A stretch of DNA of 58,917 bases from CAYVQE01 sp964633205 (GTDB lineage: Bacteria > Myxococcota > B64-G9): positions 1 to 58,917 of the forward strand of contig CAZWFN010000022.1 of the NCBI GenBank assembly GCA_964633205.1, in the 5' to 3' direction. The translations under genes and the position numbers were made by a program. The notes under the pieces are model-generated. The model saw only the letters and a list, made by a program, of their open reading frames with translations, made no database searches and was not told the origin of the DNA. Numbering within the stretch: position 1 is the stretch's first letter; each line of letters opens with the position of its first letter. Below are positions 8,727 through 16,212 of this stretch, in pieces.

Positions 8727-8747
8727 GGGCGGGCTTTATGCCCGCCC
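8727..8747. terminator. GGGCGGGC/GCCCGCCC hairpin between convergent genes
   Basis: A perfect 8-bp stem around TTTAT lies within the sequence GTAGGGGCGGGCTTTATG and is followed by GCCCGCCC-type complement. It sits in the 163-base gap between the PilZ gene and a convergent lipoprotein gene and could terminate both. Very similar hairpins are dispersed in many environmental bacterial genomes, so it may be a repeat used as a terminator. The rest of the gap is AT-richer and non-coding. Confidence 0.55.
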
Positions 8748-8779
8748 GAACGGATAATTCAACGACGCTTGTGACGCGC

Positions 8780-10381
8780 TTACAAGCCGCTGTCATCCCA
8801 GCGGGAAGGGTCGCGGACCAGCTCGCAGTCCACCCACTCCACCCCGGCCGGGTTGCGGAAGGGCGACCAGCAGTACTCCATCACCAGGGCCATGTCCTCG
8901 ATGGAGGCCCAGTGATCGTCTTCGCTGCGGTCGGTGGGCCGGTAGGACACCTGGCCCTGGGGAATGTGCTCGGCCCACAGATCGTAGTTTTCCCAGTCCT
9001 TGTACTGCTCCACGGCCGTGCCCCAGCTCTTGTGGATGAGCCGCGCCTCCCGGGAGGTCAGCGGCAGTCCGAAGGCCGCGGACCGCAGGAGAAGCAGGGC
9101 CACGTCGCTGTCCCAGCGGGCGGGCTTGACCTCCGGGTCCGGGTTTTCCAGGTAGCCTTGGATGCGCTCGGCCATGCCCTCGAGCAAGGTCTGGGCCGCC
9201 TCGAAGTCCCGATTGGCCAGGGCGTTGGCGATGTGGGCGGAATGGAAGAAGCGGATGATGTCGTGATTGTAGTAGTGGGTCTGGGTGGCCATGGTCTCGT
9301 AGCCGTTGCTGGCCGCTGGGCCGCAATCCAGTCCTTGGCCGTCCCCGCGGGCGATCAGCGCCGAGGAGCGCTTGGCGTTGCACTCGGCGTTGGGGATGAG
9401 CTCGTCCCACATGACGAAGGAGGCCAGGTCCCCGGCCGCCTCGTCCAGTTCCGGGTCCCCCGAGTAGCCCGGGGTGTAGATCTCGCCATCGGGGCCCTTG
9501 GTGCGGATCTTGTAGCCCTGCTCCACGATGTCGTTGCTGAACTTGCGCAGGTACTCCAGGGTCTCGGCGCAGGCTGCGCGCATGGCCTCGTCTTCGGCCT
9601 GCTCGGCGGCGTACATGAGGTGGGGCACCACCATGTAGATGTGGGGCACGTCGTCTTTGGAGCGCATGTTGGTGATCCACAGCGGACCCCAGGTGGGGTT
9701 GTCCGGGTACTCGAAGCGCCAGGTGTTCCAGTGCTCGTAGGGGTGATACCAGCCCGTGTAGTCGATCTGCTTCTGCTTGCCCTCATCGGTGCTGTAGCTG
9801 TGGTTGAAGGCGGCGATGTTGCGGGCCATGAGCCAGTCCACCTGGTCGTTCTCATCGTAGACCATGCCGGTCATGGTGGCGGTGATGCCCTTGCAGTACT
9901 GTTCGGCCAGATGGGCCATGGTGGCATCGCCCGTCATCAGGTGACCGGCGATGGCCGAGGCCAGCACCCGGGGCGTGGGGATCATGTTGTTGTGCCCGCC
10001 CCCGTCCGGATCCACGTGATAAAAACGCACCGCAGCGCCTTCCCGGTAGGTGGCCACGCCGCCCCACCAGATCATGTAGTCGGGCTTGCCCGTGGATTCG
10101 TGCACGCCGTGGCTGGTGCGCAATACCCATTTGAAGAAGTCCACCTTCTTCCAATAGCCGGTCAGCCGCTGGGTGAACTCGGCCACCTCCTGCTGTGTCA
10201 GCGGCTGGCCCACATCCTGCCGGCTGTATTCGAAGGGCAGCTCCTCGGGCAGCCCGGCATCCACAGCGCCGTCCACCCCGGCGTCCGTCCCGGAATCGTC
10301 CCCGTCCCCGCCACAGGCGACAGCGCCCAGGCCGAGCATGATCCCGACCGCCAAAAGCACCGAACAACGCACTGATTTCAT
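8780..10381 (-). CDS. Large lipoprotein of unknown function
   Basis: 533 residues. The signal peptide ends in lipobox LGAVAC, followed by an Asp/Gly-rich linker and a large aromatic-rich domain. Many Trp, His and Tyr clusters (YMIWWGG, HYYNHD, WASIEDMALVMEYCW) and regular alpha-helical segments suggest an alpha/alpha-barrel fold such as occurs in carbohydrate-active enzymes. This is a guess from composition, with no catalytic motif assigned. The ATG at 10381 has GGAGG 5-6 bases upstream; an upstream GTG at 10393 is less likely. It probably sits on the outer membrane periplasmic face or the cell surface. Confidence 0.8.
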   Translation of the reverse strand: MKSVRCSVLLAVGIMLGLGAVACGGDGDDSGTDAGVDGAVDAGLPEELPFEYSRQDVGQPLTQQEVAEFTQRLTGYWKKVDFFKWVLRTSHGVHESTGKPDYMIWWGGVATYREGAAVRFYHVDPDGGGHNNMIPTPRVLASAIAGHLMTGDATMAHLAEQYCKGITATMTGMVYDENDQVDWLMARNIAAFNHSYSTDEGKQKQIDYTGWYHPYEHWNTWRFEYPDNPTWGPLWITNMRSKDDVPHIYMVVPHLMYAAEQAEDEAMRAACAETLEYLRKFSNDIVEQGYKIRTKGPDGEIYTPGYSGDPELDEAAGDLASFVMWDELIPNAECNAKRSSALIARGDGQGLDCGPAASNGYETMATQTHYYNHDIIRFFHSAHIANALANRDFEAAQTLLEGMAERIQGYLENPDPEVKPARWDSDVALLLLRSAAFGLPLTSREARLIHKSWGTAVEQYKDWENYDLWAEHIPQGQVSYRPTDRSEDDHWASIEDMALVMEYCWSPFRNPAGVEWVDCELVRDPSRWDDSGL

Positions 10382-10431
10382 TCTTGCCTCCACTCGACCA
10401 TCGCCGGTGGTGCGCTGAACGCGCGCCCGGC

Positions 10432-11934
10432 TCAGGAGTGATTCTGCTCGGCGGTCCGGCCTGCCGGCTGTTCGGCTGATTCTTCGCCCGCGACCGCCGG
10501 CTGGCCATGGATGGGCGTGGCGATGCGGTTGGCGCTGGAGGGGCGCGCCGGCTGCGGGCGCTGCCAGGGATACTCGATGCGGACGTGGAACTGGGCGCCG
10601 AGGATGCGCATCAGACTGCGGCCCATGCGCTTCAGGTCGCGCGACGACAGCCCGGAGTCGTCCAGGTAGCCGCGCAGCAGCTTGTCGAACAGGATGCGGC
10701 GCACCAGCTGGGCGATGCGCTCGCGGTCGGGTTTGTCCAGGGTGCGCGAGGCGGCCTCGACCGCATCGGCGATCATCAGCACCGCCGTCTCGCGGCTGGT
10801 GGGGTTGCGGCCGCGGTAGCGGAAGTCCTCGGCGTTCACCTCGCCCTCGGCGGCCTGGCGGGCCTTGGCGTAGAAGAAATCCATGGTGGAGCGGCCGTGG
10901 TGTTCGACGATGAAGTCGACGATGCGCTCGGGCAGGTTGGCGCAGCGGGCGATGATGACGCCGTTCTCGGTGTGCTGGCGCAGCTTGACCGCGCTGTCGC
11001 GGGGATGCAGCCTATCGTGGGGATTGTCGTCCTGCTGGTTCTCGGCGAAGTAGTCCGGATCGCGCATCTTGCCGATGTCGTGGTAGTAGGCGCCGACCCG
11101 CACCAGCTCGTCGTCGGCGTCGATGTCCAGCGCCACCTTTTCGGCCATGTTGGCCACCGCCAGGGTGTGCTGGAAGGTGCCCGGGGCCTTGTCGGCCAGA
11201 TCGCGCAGCACCGGATGTTCCAGGTCGCGCAGCCGCGCCAGCTTGGAACGCGGAACCGCGCCGTAGAGCAGCGAGGCCGGCACCAGCAGCACAGCGGCCA
11301 CCACCCCGGCGCCCAGGGTGCCGATCAACAGCCCGACCGCATCGCCCTCCAGCGTCAGGTCGGCCTGCAGGCCATAAGGGCTGAACAGGTCCAGCCCGGC
11401 CAGCGCCGCCGCACCGGCCAGCGCGCCCACCGCGGCGGCCAGCAAGAGGCGCAGCGGACCGCAGCCGGGGCGCAGCACCAGCGCGGCCGCCCAGCCGGCG
11501 GCCAGCGGCACCAGCACCATGCCCGGCTGGAAACGGATCAGCGGCGCCACCAGGGCCACCGCCACCAGGTGGATGGCCAGCGCGTGGGCCGAGCGCACCA
11601 GCGGTCCCAGCAGCAGCACGGCCAGCACCGTGGGCGCGGCGTAGTGGCTCAGGTCGCTGTTGTCGAACAGCAGGCGCGAGCCGGTCACGATGAGCGCCAA
11701 GACCAGGTAGGTCGTGGCCAGGGCGCGAAAACGCAGGTCCAGTGAGCGCCCGGTACGCCGCAGCAAGAGATGATACAGGGTCAGGACCAGGAAATTGTAG
11801 ACCACCAGGGCGGCCAGCAGCTGCCAGTCGACCTGGCGGTCGGCCCACAGCGGCAGGCGGCCGATGGCACTCAGCCCCGCGGCCAGCAGCAGGTGGACCG
11901 CCGCGGCTGCCCACAGCCGATCGAAAAAAGGCAT
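10432..11934 (-). CDS. Membrane HD-domain phosphodiesterase (PgpH-like, HDIG)
   Basis: 500 residues. About seven or eight hydrophobic segments occupy residues 8-235. The cytoplasmic HD domain follows: FQHTLAVANMAE, YYHDIGKM and FIVEHHG supply the metal-binding His/Asp set. It ends with the family-like sequence FHVRIEYPWQRP. PgpH-type enzymes hydrolyse cyclic di-AMP. Compared with PgpH the extracellular 7TMR-HDED domain is missing, giving a shortened form whose input would be intramembrane. The C-terminal 40 residues are disordered. It could act on another nucleotide, since HD domains vary. Confidence 0.82.
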   Translation of the reverse strand: MPFFDRLWAAAAVHLLLAAGLSAIGRLPLWADRQVDWQLLAALVVYNFLVLTLYHLLLRRTGRSLDLRFRALATTYLVLALIVTGSRLLFDNSDLSHYAAPTVLAVLLLGPLVRSAHALAIHLVAVALVAPLIRFQPGMVLVPLAAGWAAALVLRPGCGPLRLLLAAAVGALAGAAALAGLDLFSPYGLQADLTLEGDAVGLLIGTLGAGVVAAVLLVPASLLYGAVPRSKLARLRDLEHPVLRDLADKAPGTFQHTLAVANMAEKVALDIDADDELVRVGAYYHDIGKMRDPDYFAENQQDDNPHDRLHPRDSAVKLRQHTENGVIIARCANLPERIVDFIVEHHGRSTMDFFYAKARQAAEGEVNAEDFRYRGRNPTSRETAVLMIADAVEAASRTLDKPDRERIAQLVRRILFDKLLRGYLDDSGLSSRDLKRMGRSLMRILGAQFHVRIEYPWQRPQPARPSSANRIATPIHGQPAVAGEESAEQPAGRTAEQNHS

Positions 11935-11980
11935 GCTCGGCGTGCGCTCCAGGCGCCGGGATGATCGGAATACCGGGGGA

Positions 11981-12499
11981 CTACCAGCCGAAGCCGTAGC
12001 CGACGGTCACTCCGCCGCCATCGGGGTTGACCATGACCGAGAAGCGCTCCAGGTTTTCGTTGACCCGATCGGCCTCGGTCACCGCGTCGAAGATGGAGAA
12101 AAGGTGCATCCCGCCGGCAGCGGCGAAGAGCAGGATGGACTCGAGCCGCCAGCGGACGTCGAACTTCTCGCTGCTGTCGAAGGCCCCGGCATAGGCCAGC
12201 GCACCCATGTAGAGCGCGATGTTGCCGGCCATCCAGATGCCGCCCACGACGTAGTGCTCGTTGTACATCTGGCCGCCGCCGGGCACGATCGACAGCGCCC
12301 CGGCCAGCAGAGGGCTGCGCGCCTCGTAGGGCAAGCGGTTGCGGGTGGTTTCGGAATCCTCGCCGGAGCCGGCGGCCGGCAGCGCCTGGCCCACGTCCGG
12401 CGGCGACGGTTCGGCGCGGGGGCCCAACTCGCCGCCGGCGGCGGTCAGACTGGTCAGCAACACGCTGGTGGCGACGAAGGCGCTCAGGGTCTTGATCAT
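11981..12499 (-). CDS. Small exported or membrane protein (DUF5683-like)
   Basis: 172 residues from the ATG at 12499, which has GGGAG upstream. A signal peptide covers residues 1-22 and a Pro/Glu-rich linker follows. The sequence SPLLAGALSIVPGGGQMYN with later hydrophobic stretches resembles small membrane proteins of the DUF5683 type, which carry a P-G-x-G-Q-x-Y-x-x-x-x-x-x-G motif. The C-terminus (GGGVTVGYGFGW) looks like a terminal beta strand. Function unknown. It has its own strong promoter at 12556-12584. Confidence 0.75.
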   Translation of the reverse strand: MIKTLSAFVATSVLLTSLTAAGGELGPRAEPSPPDVGQALPAAGSGEDSETTRNRLPYEARSPLLAGALSIVPGGGQMYNEHYVVGGIWMAGNIALYMGALAYAGAFDSSEKFDVRWRLESILLFAAAGGMHLFSIFDAVTEADRVNENLERFSVMVNPDGGGVTVGYGFGW

Positions 12500-12555
12500 G
12501 GTGTCTCCCGGCTCCCGAAGACGTTGCAAAACCGCCCTACAGACAGGACAATCGC

Positions 12556-12584
12556 TTCATATCAGGGGCGCTGGATCGTGTCAA
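12556..12584 (-). promoter_or_regulatory. Near-consensus sigma70 promoter
   Basis: On the minus strand TTGACA, a 17-base spacer and TATGAA give a predicted start near 12549, about 50 bases before the gene at 12499. Confidence 0.6.
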
Positions 12585-12634
12585 CCTCCGAGTTTGCGGG
12601 CGGCGGCGGAGCACGGCGTCACGGCGGCCGCCGG

Positions 12635-13789
12635 TCAGCAGCCGATCAGCCGCGAGATCACGATCCGCTGCACCTCGCTGGTGCCCTCGCCGATCTCGAG
12701 CAGCTTGGAATCGCGGTAGAAACGCTCGACATCGTACTCCTTCATCAGCCCGTAGCCGCCGTGCAGCTGCACCGCCTGGTGGGACACCCGCTGGGAGACC
12801 TCGGAGCAGTACAGCTTGGCCATGGCCGCCTCCTTGGCGAAGGGCCGCTTGTTGTCCTTCAGCCAGCAGGCCTTGTACATCAGGTTGCGGGCCAGCTCGA
12901 TCTCCATGGCCATGTCGGCCAGCTTGAAGGCGTTGCCCTGGAACTTGCAGATCGGCTTGCCGAACTGGACCCGCTCCTGGGCATAGGCCATGGCCAGCTC
13001 GTAGGCGCCCTGGGCGCAGCCCAGGCCCATGGCGCCGATGCTCAGCCGGCCGCCGTCCAGCGTGGACAGCATCTGGTGGAAGCCCTCGCCGCGGCCGCCG
13101 AGGATATTGTCCTTGGGCACCCGGCAATCGTCGAAGTACAGCTCGGCGGTGTTGGACGAGCGCCACATCAGCTTGCCGTGCATCTCCTTGGCCTCGAAGC
13201 CAGGGGTGCCGTGCTCGACCAGGATGCAAGAGATCTCGGGCCGGCCGTCGTCGCGCTTGCCGGTGACGGCCTGTACGGTCACGCCCAGGCTCTTGGGGCT
13301 GGCCGCGTTGGTGATGAAGATCTTGGAGCCGTTGATGACCCACTCGTTGCCGTCGAGCACGGCGCTCGTCTTGGACGAGCCCGCATCGGAGCCGGCGTTG
13401 GGCTCGGTCAGCCCGAAGCCCCAGAGGTGGCCCTCGGTGCACAGCTTGGGCAGGTACTTCTTCTTCTGCTCCTCGCTGCCGAAGTAGTACAGCGGGCCGA
13501 TGCCCAGCGAGTTGCCGGCCGCGACGGTGGCCGCGTGCGAGCCGTCGATGCGGGCCAGCTCCTCGGTGGCGATGATGTAGGCCACGTAGTCCAGCCCCTG
13601 GCCGCCGTACTCGGGCGAGGCGAACATGCCCAGCAGGCCCATCTCGGCCATCTTGGCCACGTTGTCCAGATGGAACTTCTCCTGCTCGTCGAACTCGCGG
13701 GCCACCGGCTTGATCTCGGTCTCGGCGAACTTGCGCACGCTGTCGCGCAAAATCTGCTGCTCTTCGGTCAAATCGTAGTTCAGCGCCAT
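12635..13789 (-). CDS. Acyl-CoA dehydrogenase
   Basis: 384 residues, the usual length for the family. The N-terminal helical domain begins DLTEEQQILRDSVRKF. The FAD/substrate loop is FGLTEPNAGSDA, the middle domain has ITNAASPKSLGVTV, and the end of the C-terminal helical domain is QLHGGYGLMKEYDVERFYRD. The catalytic glutamate is probably the one in IGEGTSEVQ, matching the position used by short- and medium-chain enzymes. It would oxidise acyl-CoA to trans-2-enoyl-CoA and pass electrons to ETF. Chain length or branched-chain specificity cannot be read here. No ETF or thiolase gene is nearby. The ATG at 13789 has GAGG upstream; the ORF extension beyond it lies across the promoter region. Confidence 0.95.
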   Translation of the reverse strand: MALNYDLTEEQQILRDSVRKFAETEIKPVAREFDEQEKFHLDNVAKMAEMGLLGMFASPEYGGQGLDYVAYIIATEELARIDGSHAATVAAGNSLGIGPLYYFGSEEQKKKYLPKLCTEGHLWGFGLTEPNAGSDAGSSKTSAVLDGNEWVINGSKIFITNAASPKSLGVTVQAVTGKRDDGRPEISCILVEHGTPGFEAKEMHGKLMWRSSNTAELYFDDCRVPKDNILGGRGEGFHQMLSTLDGGRLSIGAMGLGCAQGAYELAMAYAQERVQFGKPICKFQGNAFKLADMAMEIELARNLMYKACWLKDNKRPFAKEAAMAKLYCSEVSQRVSHQAVQLHGGYGLMKEYDVERFYRDSKLLEIGEGTSEVQRIVISRLIGC

Positions 13790-13834
13790 GCCTCGGCCTC
13801 CGCTGGTCGGGTTGGGAGTTCGGGATTTGCCGCC

Positions 13835-13863
13835 ACCATATTCGCATATCCGAGCCGGATCAA
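13835..13863 (-). promoter_or_regulatory. Promoter of the acyl-CoA dehydrogenase gene
   Basis: On the minus strand TTGATC, a 17-base spacer and TATGGT. It lies back to back with the plus-strand promoter at 13897-13925 in a 196-base divergent intergenic region. Confidence 0.5.
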
Positions 13864-13896
13864 CTCCCGCAGAGCGGGCCGAATGGGAGCGTCGGC

Positions 13897-13925
13897 TTGC
13901 ATTGGCGGCCGCCATCGGCTATACC
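13897..13925 (+). promoter_or_regulatory. Promoter of the TolA-like lipoprotein gene
   Basis: TTGCAT, a 17-base spacer and TATACC. The predicted start near 13932 leaves a leader of about 54 bases with GGAGG just before the ATG at 13986. Confidence 0.5.
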
Positions 13926-13985
13926 CTGTGACCGCAGAACCCGTGTCGTGGCAAGGAGAAAGCGGATCATCTGACGGAGGAGCCC

Positions 13986-14981
13986 ATGCGATCGCACCGC
14001 CGATTGTCGCTGCTGTTGGCCGGACTGCCGCTGATTCTGGCCACCGCCTGCATCACACCGCTGATGATGGAGTCGGCCACCGTGCCCCTCGGGGGACGGG
14101 CCTACCAGGTGCTGGGCGAGACCGAGGCCGAGAAGTGCCTGGTCAGCATCCTGGGCATCCCCATCGCCCGCGACGCCTCGCTGCACAGCACCCTGGCCGC
14201 GGCCCGCGATGAGATCGGGGCCGATGCCCTGATCGCGGTCACCGTGGATCGGCGCCAGCTGACCACCGGCTTCTACAACGAGACCTGCACGCTGGTGCGG
14301 GCCAAGGGGATTCGATTCACCGGCGAGCGGGCACCGTTCCTGCAACCCGGACCGGCCGTACCGCCGCTGCCGCCAAAATCACCACCGTCCCCGCCGGCCG
14401 CCGAACCCGCCGAACCCGCCGAGCCGGCTGCTGCAGCGGCCGAGCCGGCCGCCGCGCCCGCCGAGCCGGCCGCTGCCGAGCGCCGGCCGGCGACCCGGGC
14501 CGAACACAAACGCCAGGCCGCCGCGAAGAAGCGCCGGGCGGCCGAGAAACGGCGCCAGGCCAGGCTGGAGAAGAAGCGCCGGGCGGCCGAGGCTGAGCGC
14601 CAGGCTGCACTCGAGAAAAAGCGCCAGACCGAAGAGAAGAAGCGCCGGGCAGCCGAGGCCGAGCGCAAGGCCGAGGAGGAGGCCCGTCTGGCCGAGGAGA
14701 AAAAGCGCAAGGCCGAGGAAGCGAGGCGCAAGGCCGAGGAGGCCAAACCGGTGCCCGAGGAGTACGGCATCTTCTGCAAGTACGAGGCGGGCCAGCCGAT
14801 CCTGGTCGAGACCAAGGCGGACAAGATCGAGGCCGAGTTCGTCAAATGCGTCTACTTCGGGGTACGGGTGAAGAAGGCCGACGGCTCCCAGGGGGTGATT
14901 CCTTTCGAGAAGATCTGGTCGGTGCACATGCGGGCCGACGAGAAGGCCCAACCGGCCGGCCCGGCCCAGCCGCACCGCTGA
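13986..14981 (+). CDS. Lipoprotein with a charged TolA-like coiled coil
   Basis: 331 residues. The signal peptide ends in lipobox LATAC. Residues about 20-110 form a small domain (GETEAEKCLVSILGIPIARD, then ADALIAVTVD) similar in look to TRL/YbjQ-like surface lipoproteins. A Pro/Ala/Glu linker follows, then about 110 residues of Lys/Arg/Glu/Ala heptads forming a long helix as in TolA, and a C-terminal globular segment (GIFCKYEAGQP to SQGVIPFEKIWSVHM). The helix could span the periplasm. It precedes a cyclase and a Ser/Thr kinase, 18 bases from the cyclase, suggesting one envelope-signalling operon. Confidence 0.8.
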   Translation: MRSHRRLSLLLAGLPLILATACITPLMMESATVPLGGRAYQVLGETEAEKCLVSILGIPIARDASLHSTLAAARDEIGADALIAVTVDRRQLTTGFYNETCTLVRAKGIRFTGERAPFLQPGPAVPPLPPKSPPSPPAAEPAEPAEPAAAAAEPAAAPAEPAAAERRPATRAEHKRQAAAKKRRAAEKRRQARLEKKRRAAEAERQAALEKKRQTEEKKRRAAEAERKAEEEARLAEEKKRKAEEARRKAEEAKPVPEEYGIFCKYEAGQPILVETKADKIEAEFVKCVYFGVRVKKADGSQGVIPFEKIWSVHMRADEKAQPAGPAQPHR

Positions 14982-14999
14982 GCGGCGGCAGGTGAGGCC

Positions 15000-16205
15000 A
15001 TGGCCGCGGACGAGGGGCAAGCGCAGGAGGTTGCTGCGCTGCGTTCCGAGAACGAGCGGCTGCGCCAGGAGCTCAAGCGTTTGCACGCCGGGGTGAGGGT
15101 CTCGACCATGGCACCCGGCAGCGCGCTGGCCGGTACCCTGGCCGGCTCGCTGAACCGGGGCCAAACCGGCACCGTGATGGGCATCGAGGAGCTGATCCTG
15201 CAGGTGGGCCCGGACGGCAGCATCGGGTACATCAACGCGCCCATGGCCCGCCTGCTCGGTATCCACGACAGGCGGGCCGCCCTGGGCGATCCCTTGCGGC
15301 GATGGGACGCCGGGCCGCTGGGCGGGGGTGTGCTGCAGTCGGTGGTCGAGGCCGCCCGGGCCGCGACCGAGCCGCTGATCGTCGAGCGTATCTGCCCGGG
15401 GCTGGACGAAAAGCTGCTGCCCGGTGGCGACGGCCGGCGCCCGGCCTGCGATCCCATCCTGCGCTTCGCGGCCAACAGCGTCAAAGGTCGGGTGGAGCTG
15501 ATCGCCCAGGACGTCACCCGGCTGCGCTGGCTGGAGAGCACCTTCGCCCGCTACGTGGCCCCCGAGGTCATCGAGCAGATGCTGGCCCGGCCCGAAGAGG
15601 ACATCATGCAGATGGAGCGCCGCGAGGTGACGGTGCTCTTCGTGGACCTGCGCGGCTTCACCCGCATCACCCAGCAGCTCGAGCCGGCCGTGTTGCAGGA
15701 TATGATCAACACCTTTCTGTCGGCCATGGTCCAGTGCATCGACCGCTACGACGGCACGGTCGACAAGTTCGTCGGCGACGAGGTCATGGCCCTGTTCGGC
15801 GCGCCGGTGAGCAGCAGCGATCACGCCCTGCGCGGCCTGTTGAGCGCTCTCGATATGCAGCGCCGCCACGCCGAGATCATGCGCGCCTGGTCGGCCGCCG
15901 GGCGGCCGGCGGCCGGCATCGGGGTCGGGGTCAACACCGGCGAAGCCTTCGTCGGCAATGTGGGAACCGCCAGCCGGATGGACTTCACCGCCCTGGGCCA
16001 CACGGTCAACTTGGCGGCCCGCCTTTGCGGCCTGGCCGGCAGCGGCGAGATCCTGACCGTGGGCTCCAGCTACCACGCGGCGGCTGCAGCCTTGAAGTCC
16101 ACCGCGCTGGAGCCCCTGCCGCGGTTCAAGTTCTCCCCGCGCGGCAAACAAACGTTCAAGAACGTCGACCAGCCGGTGACCGTGCTGGCGCTCAGTGTCG
16201 CCTGA
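15000..16205 (+). CDS. Adenylate/guanylate cyclase (class III) with N-terminal PAS-like region
   Basis: 401 residues. A short coiled coil at about 8-30 precedes a PAS-like segment (ILQVGPDGSIGYINAPMARLLG) and a linker ending in the FARYVAPEVIEQ helix typical of class III cyclases. The catalytic domain has VTVLFVDLRGFT with the first metal aspartate, DKFVGDEVMALFGAP with the second, GVGVNTGEAFVGNVG and GHTVNLAARL. The F-V-D-K-F/G-D-E pattern fits active enzymes; ATP versus GTP choice is unsettled. No membrane segment is present. It ends seven bases before the kinase gene, linking cyclic nucleotide production to that kinase. Confidence 0.9.
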   Translation: MAADEGQAQEVAALRSENERLRQELKRLHAGVRVSTMAPGSALAGTLAGSLNRGQTGTVMGIEELILQVGPDGSIGYINAPMARLLGIHDRRAALGDPLRRWDAGPLGGGVLQSVVEAARAATEPLIVERICPGLDEKLLPGGDGRRPACDPILRFAANSVKGRVELIAQDVTRLRWLESTFARYVAPEVIEQMLARPEEDIMQMERREVTVLFVDLRGFTRITQQLEPAVLQDMINTFLSAMVQCIDRYDGTVDKFVGDEVMALFGAPVSSSDHALRGLLSALDMQRRHAEIMRAWSAAGRPAAGIGVGVNTGEAFVGNVGTASRMDFTALGHTVNLAARLCGLAGSGEILTVGSSYHAAAAALKSTALEPLPRFKFSPRGKQTFKNVDQPVTVLALSVA

Positions 16206-16212
16206 GGCCGCC

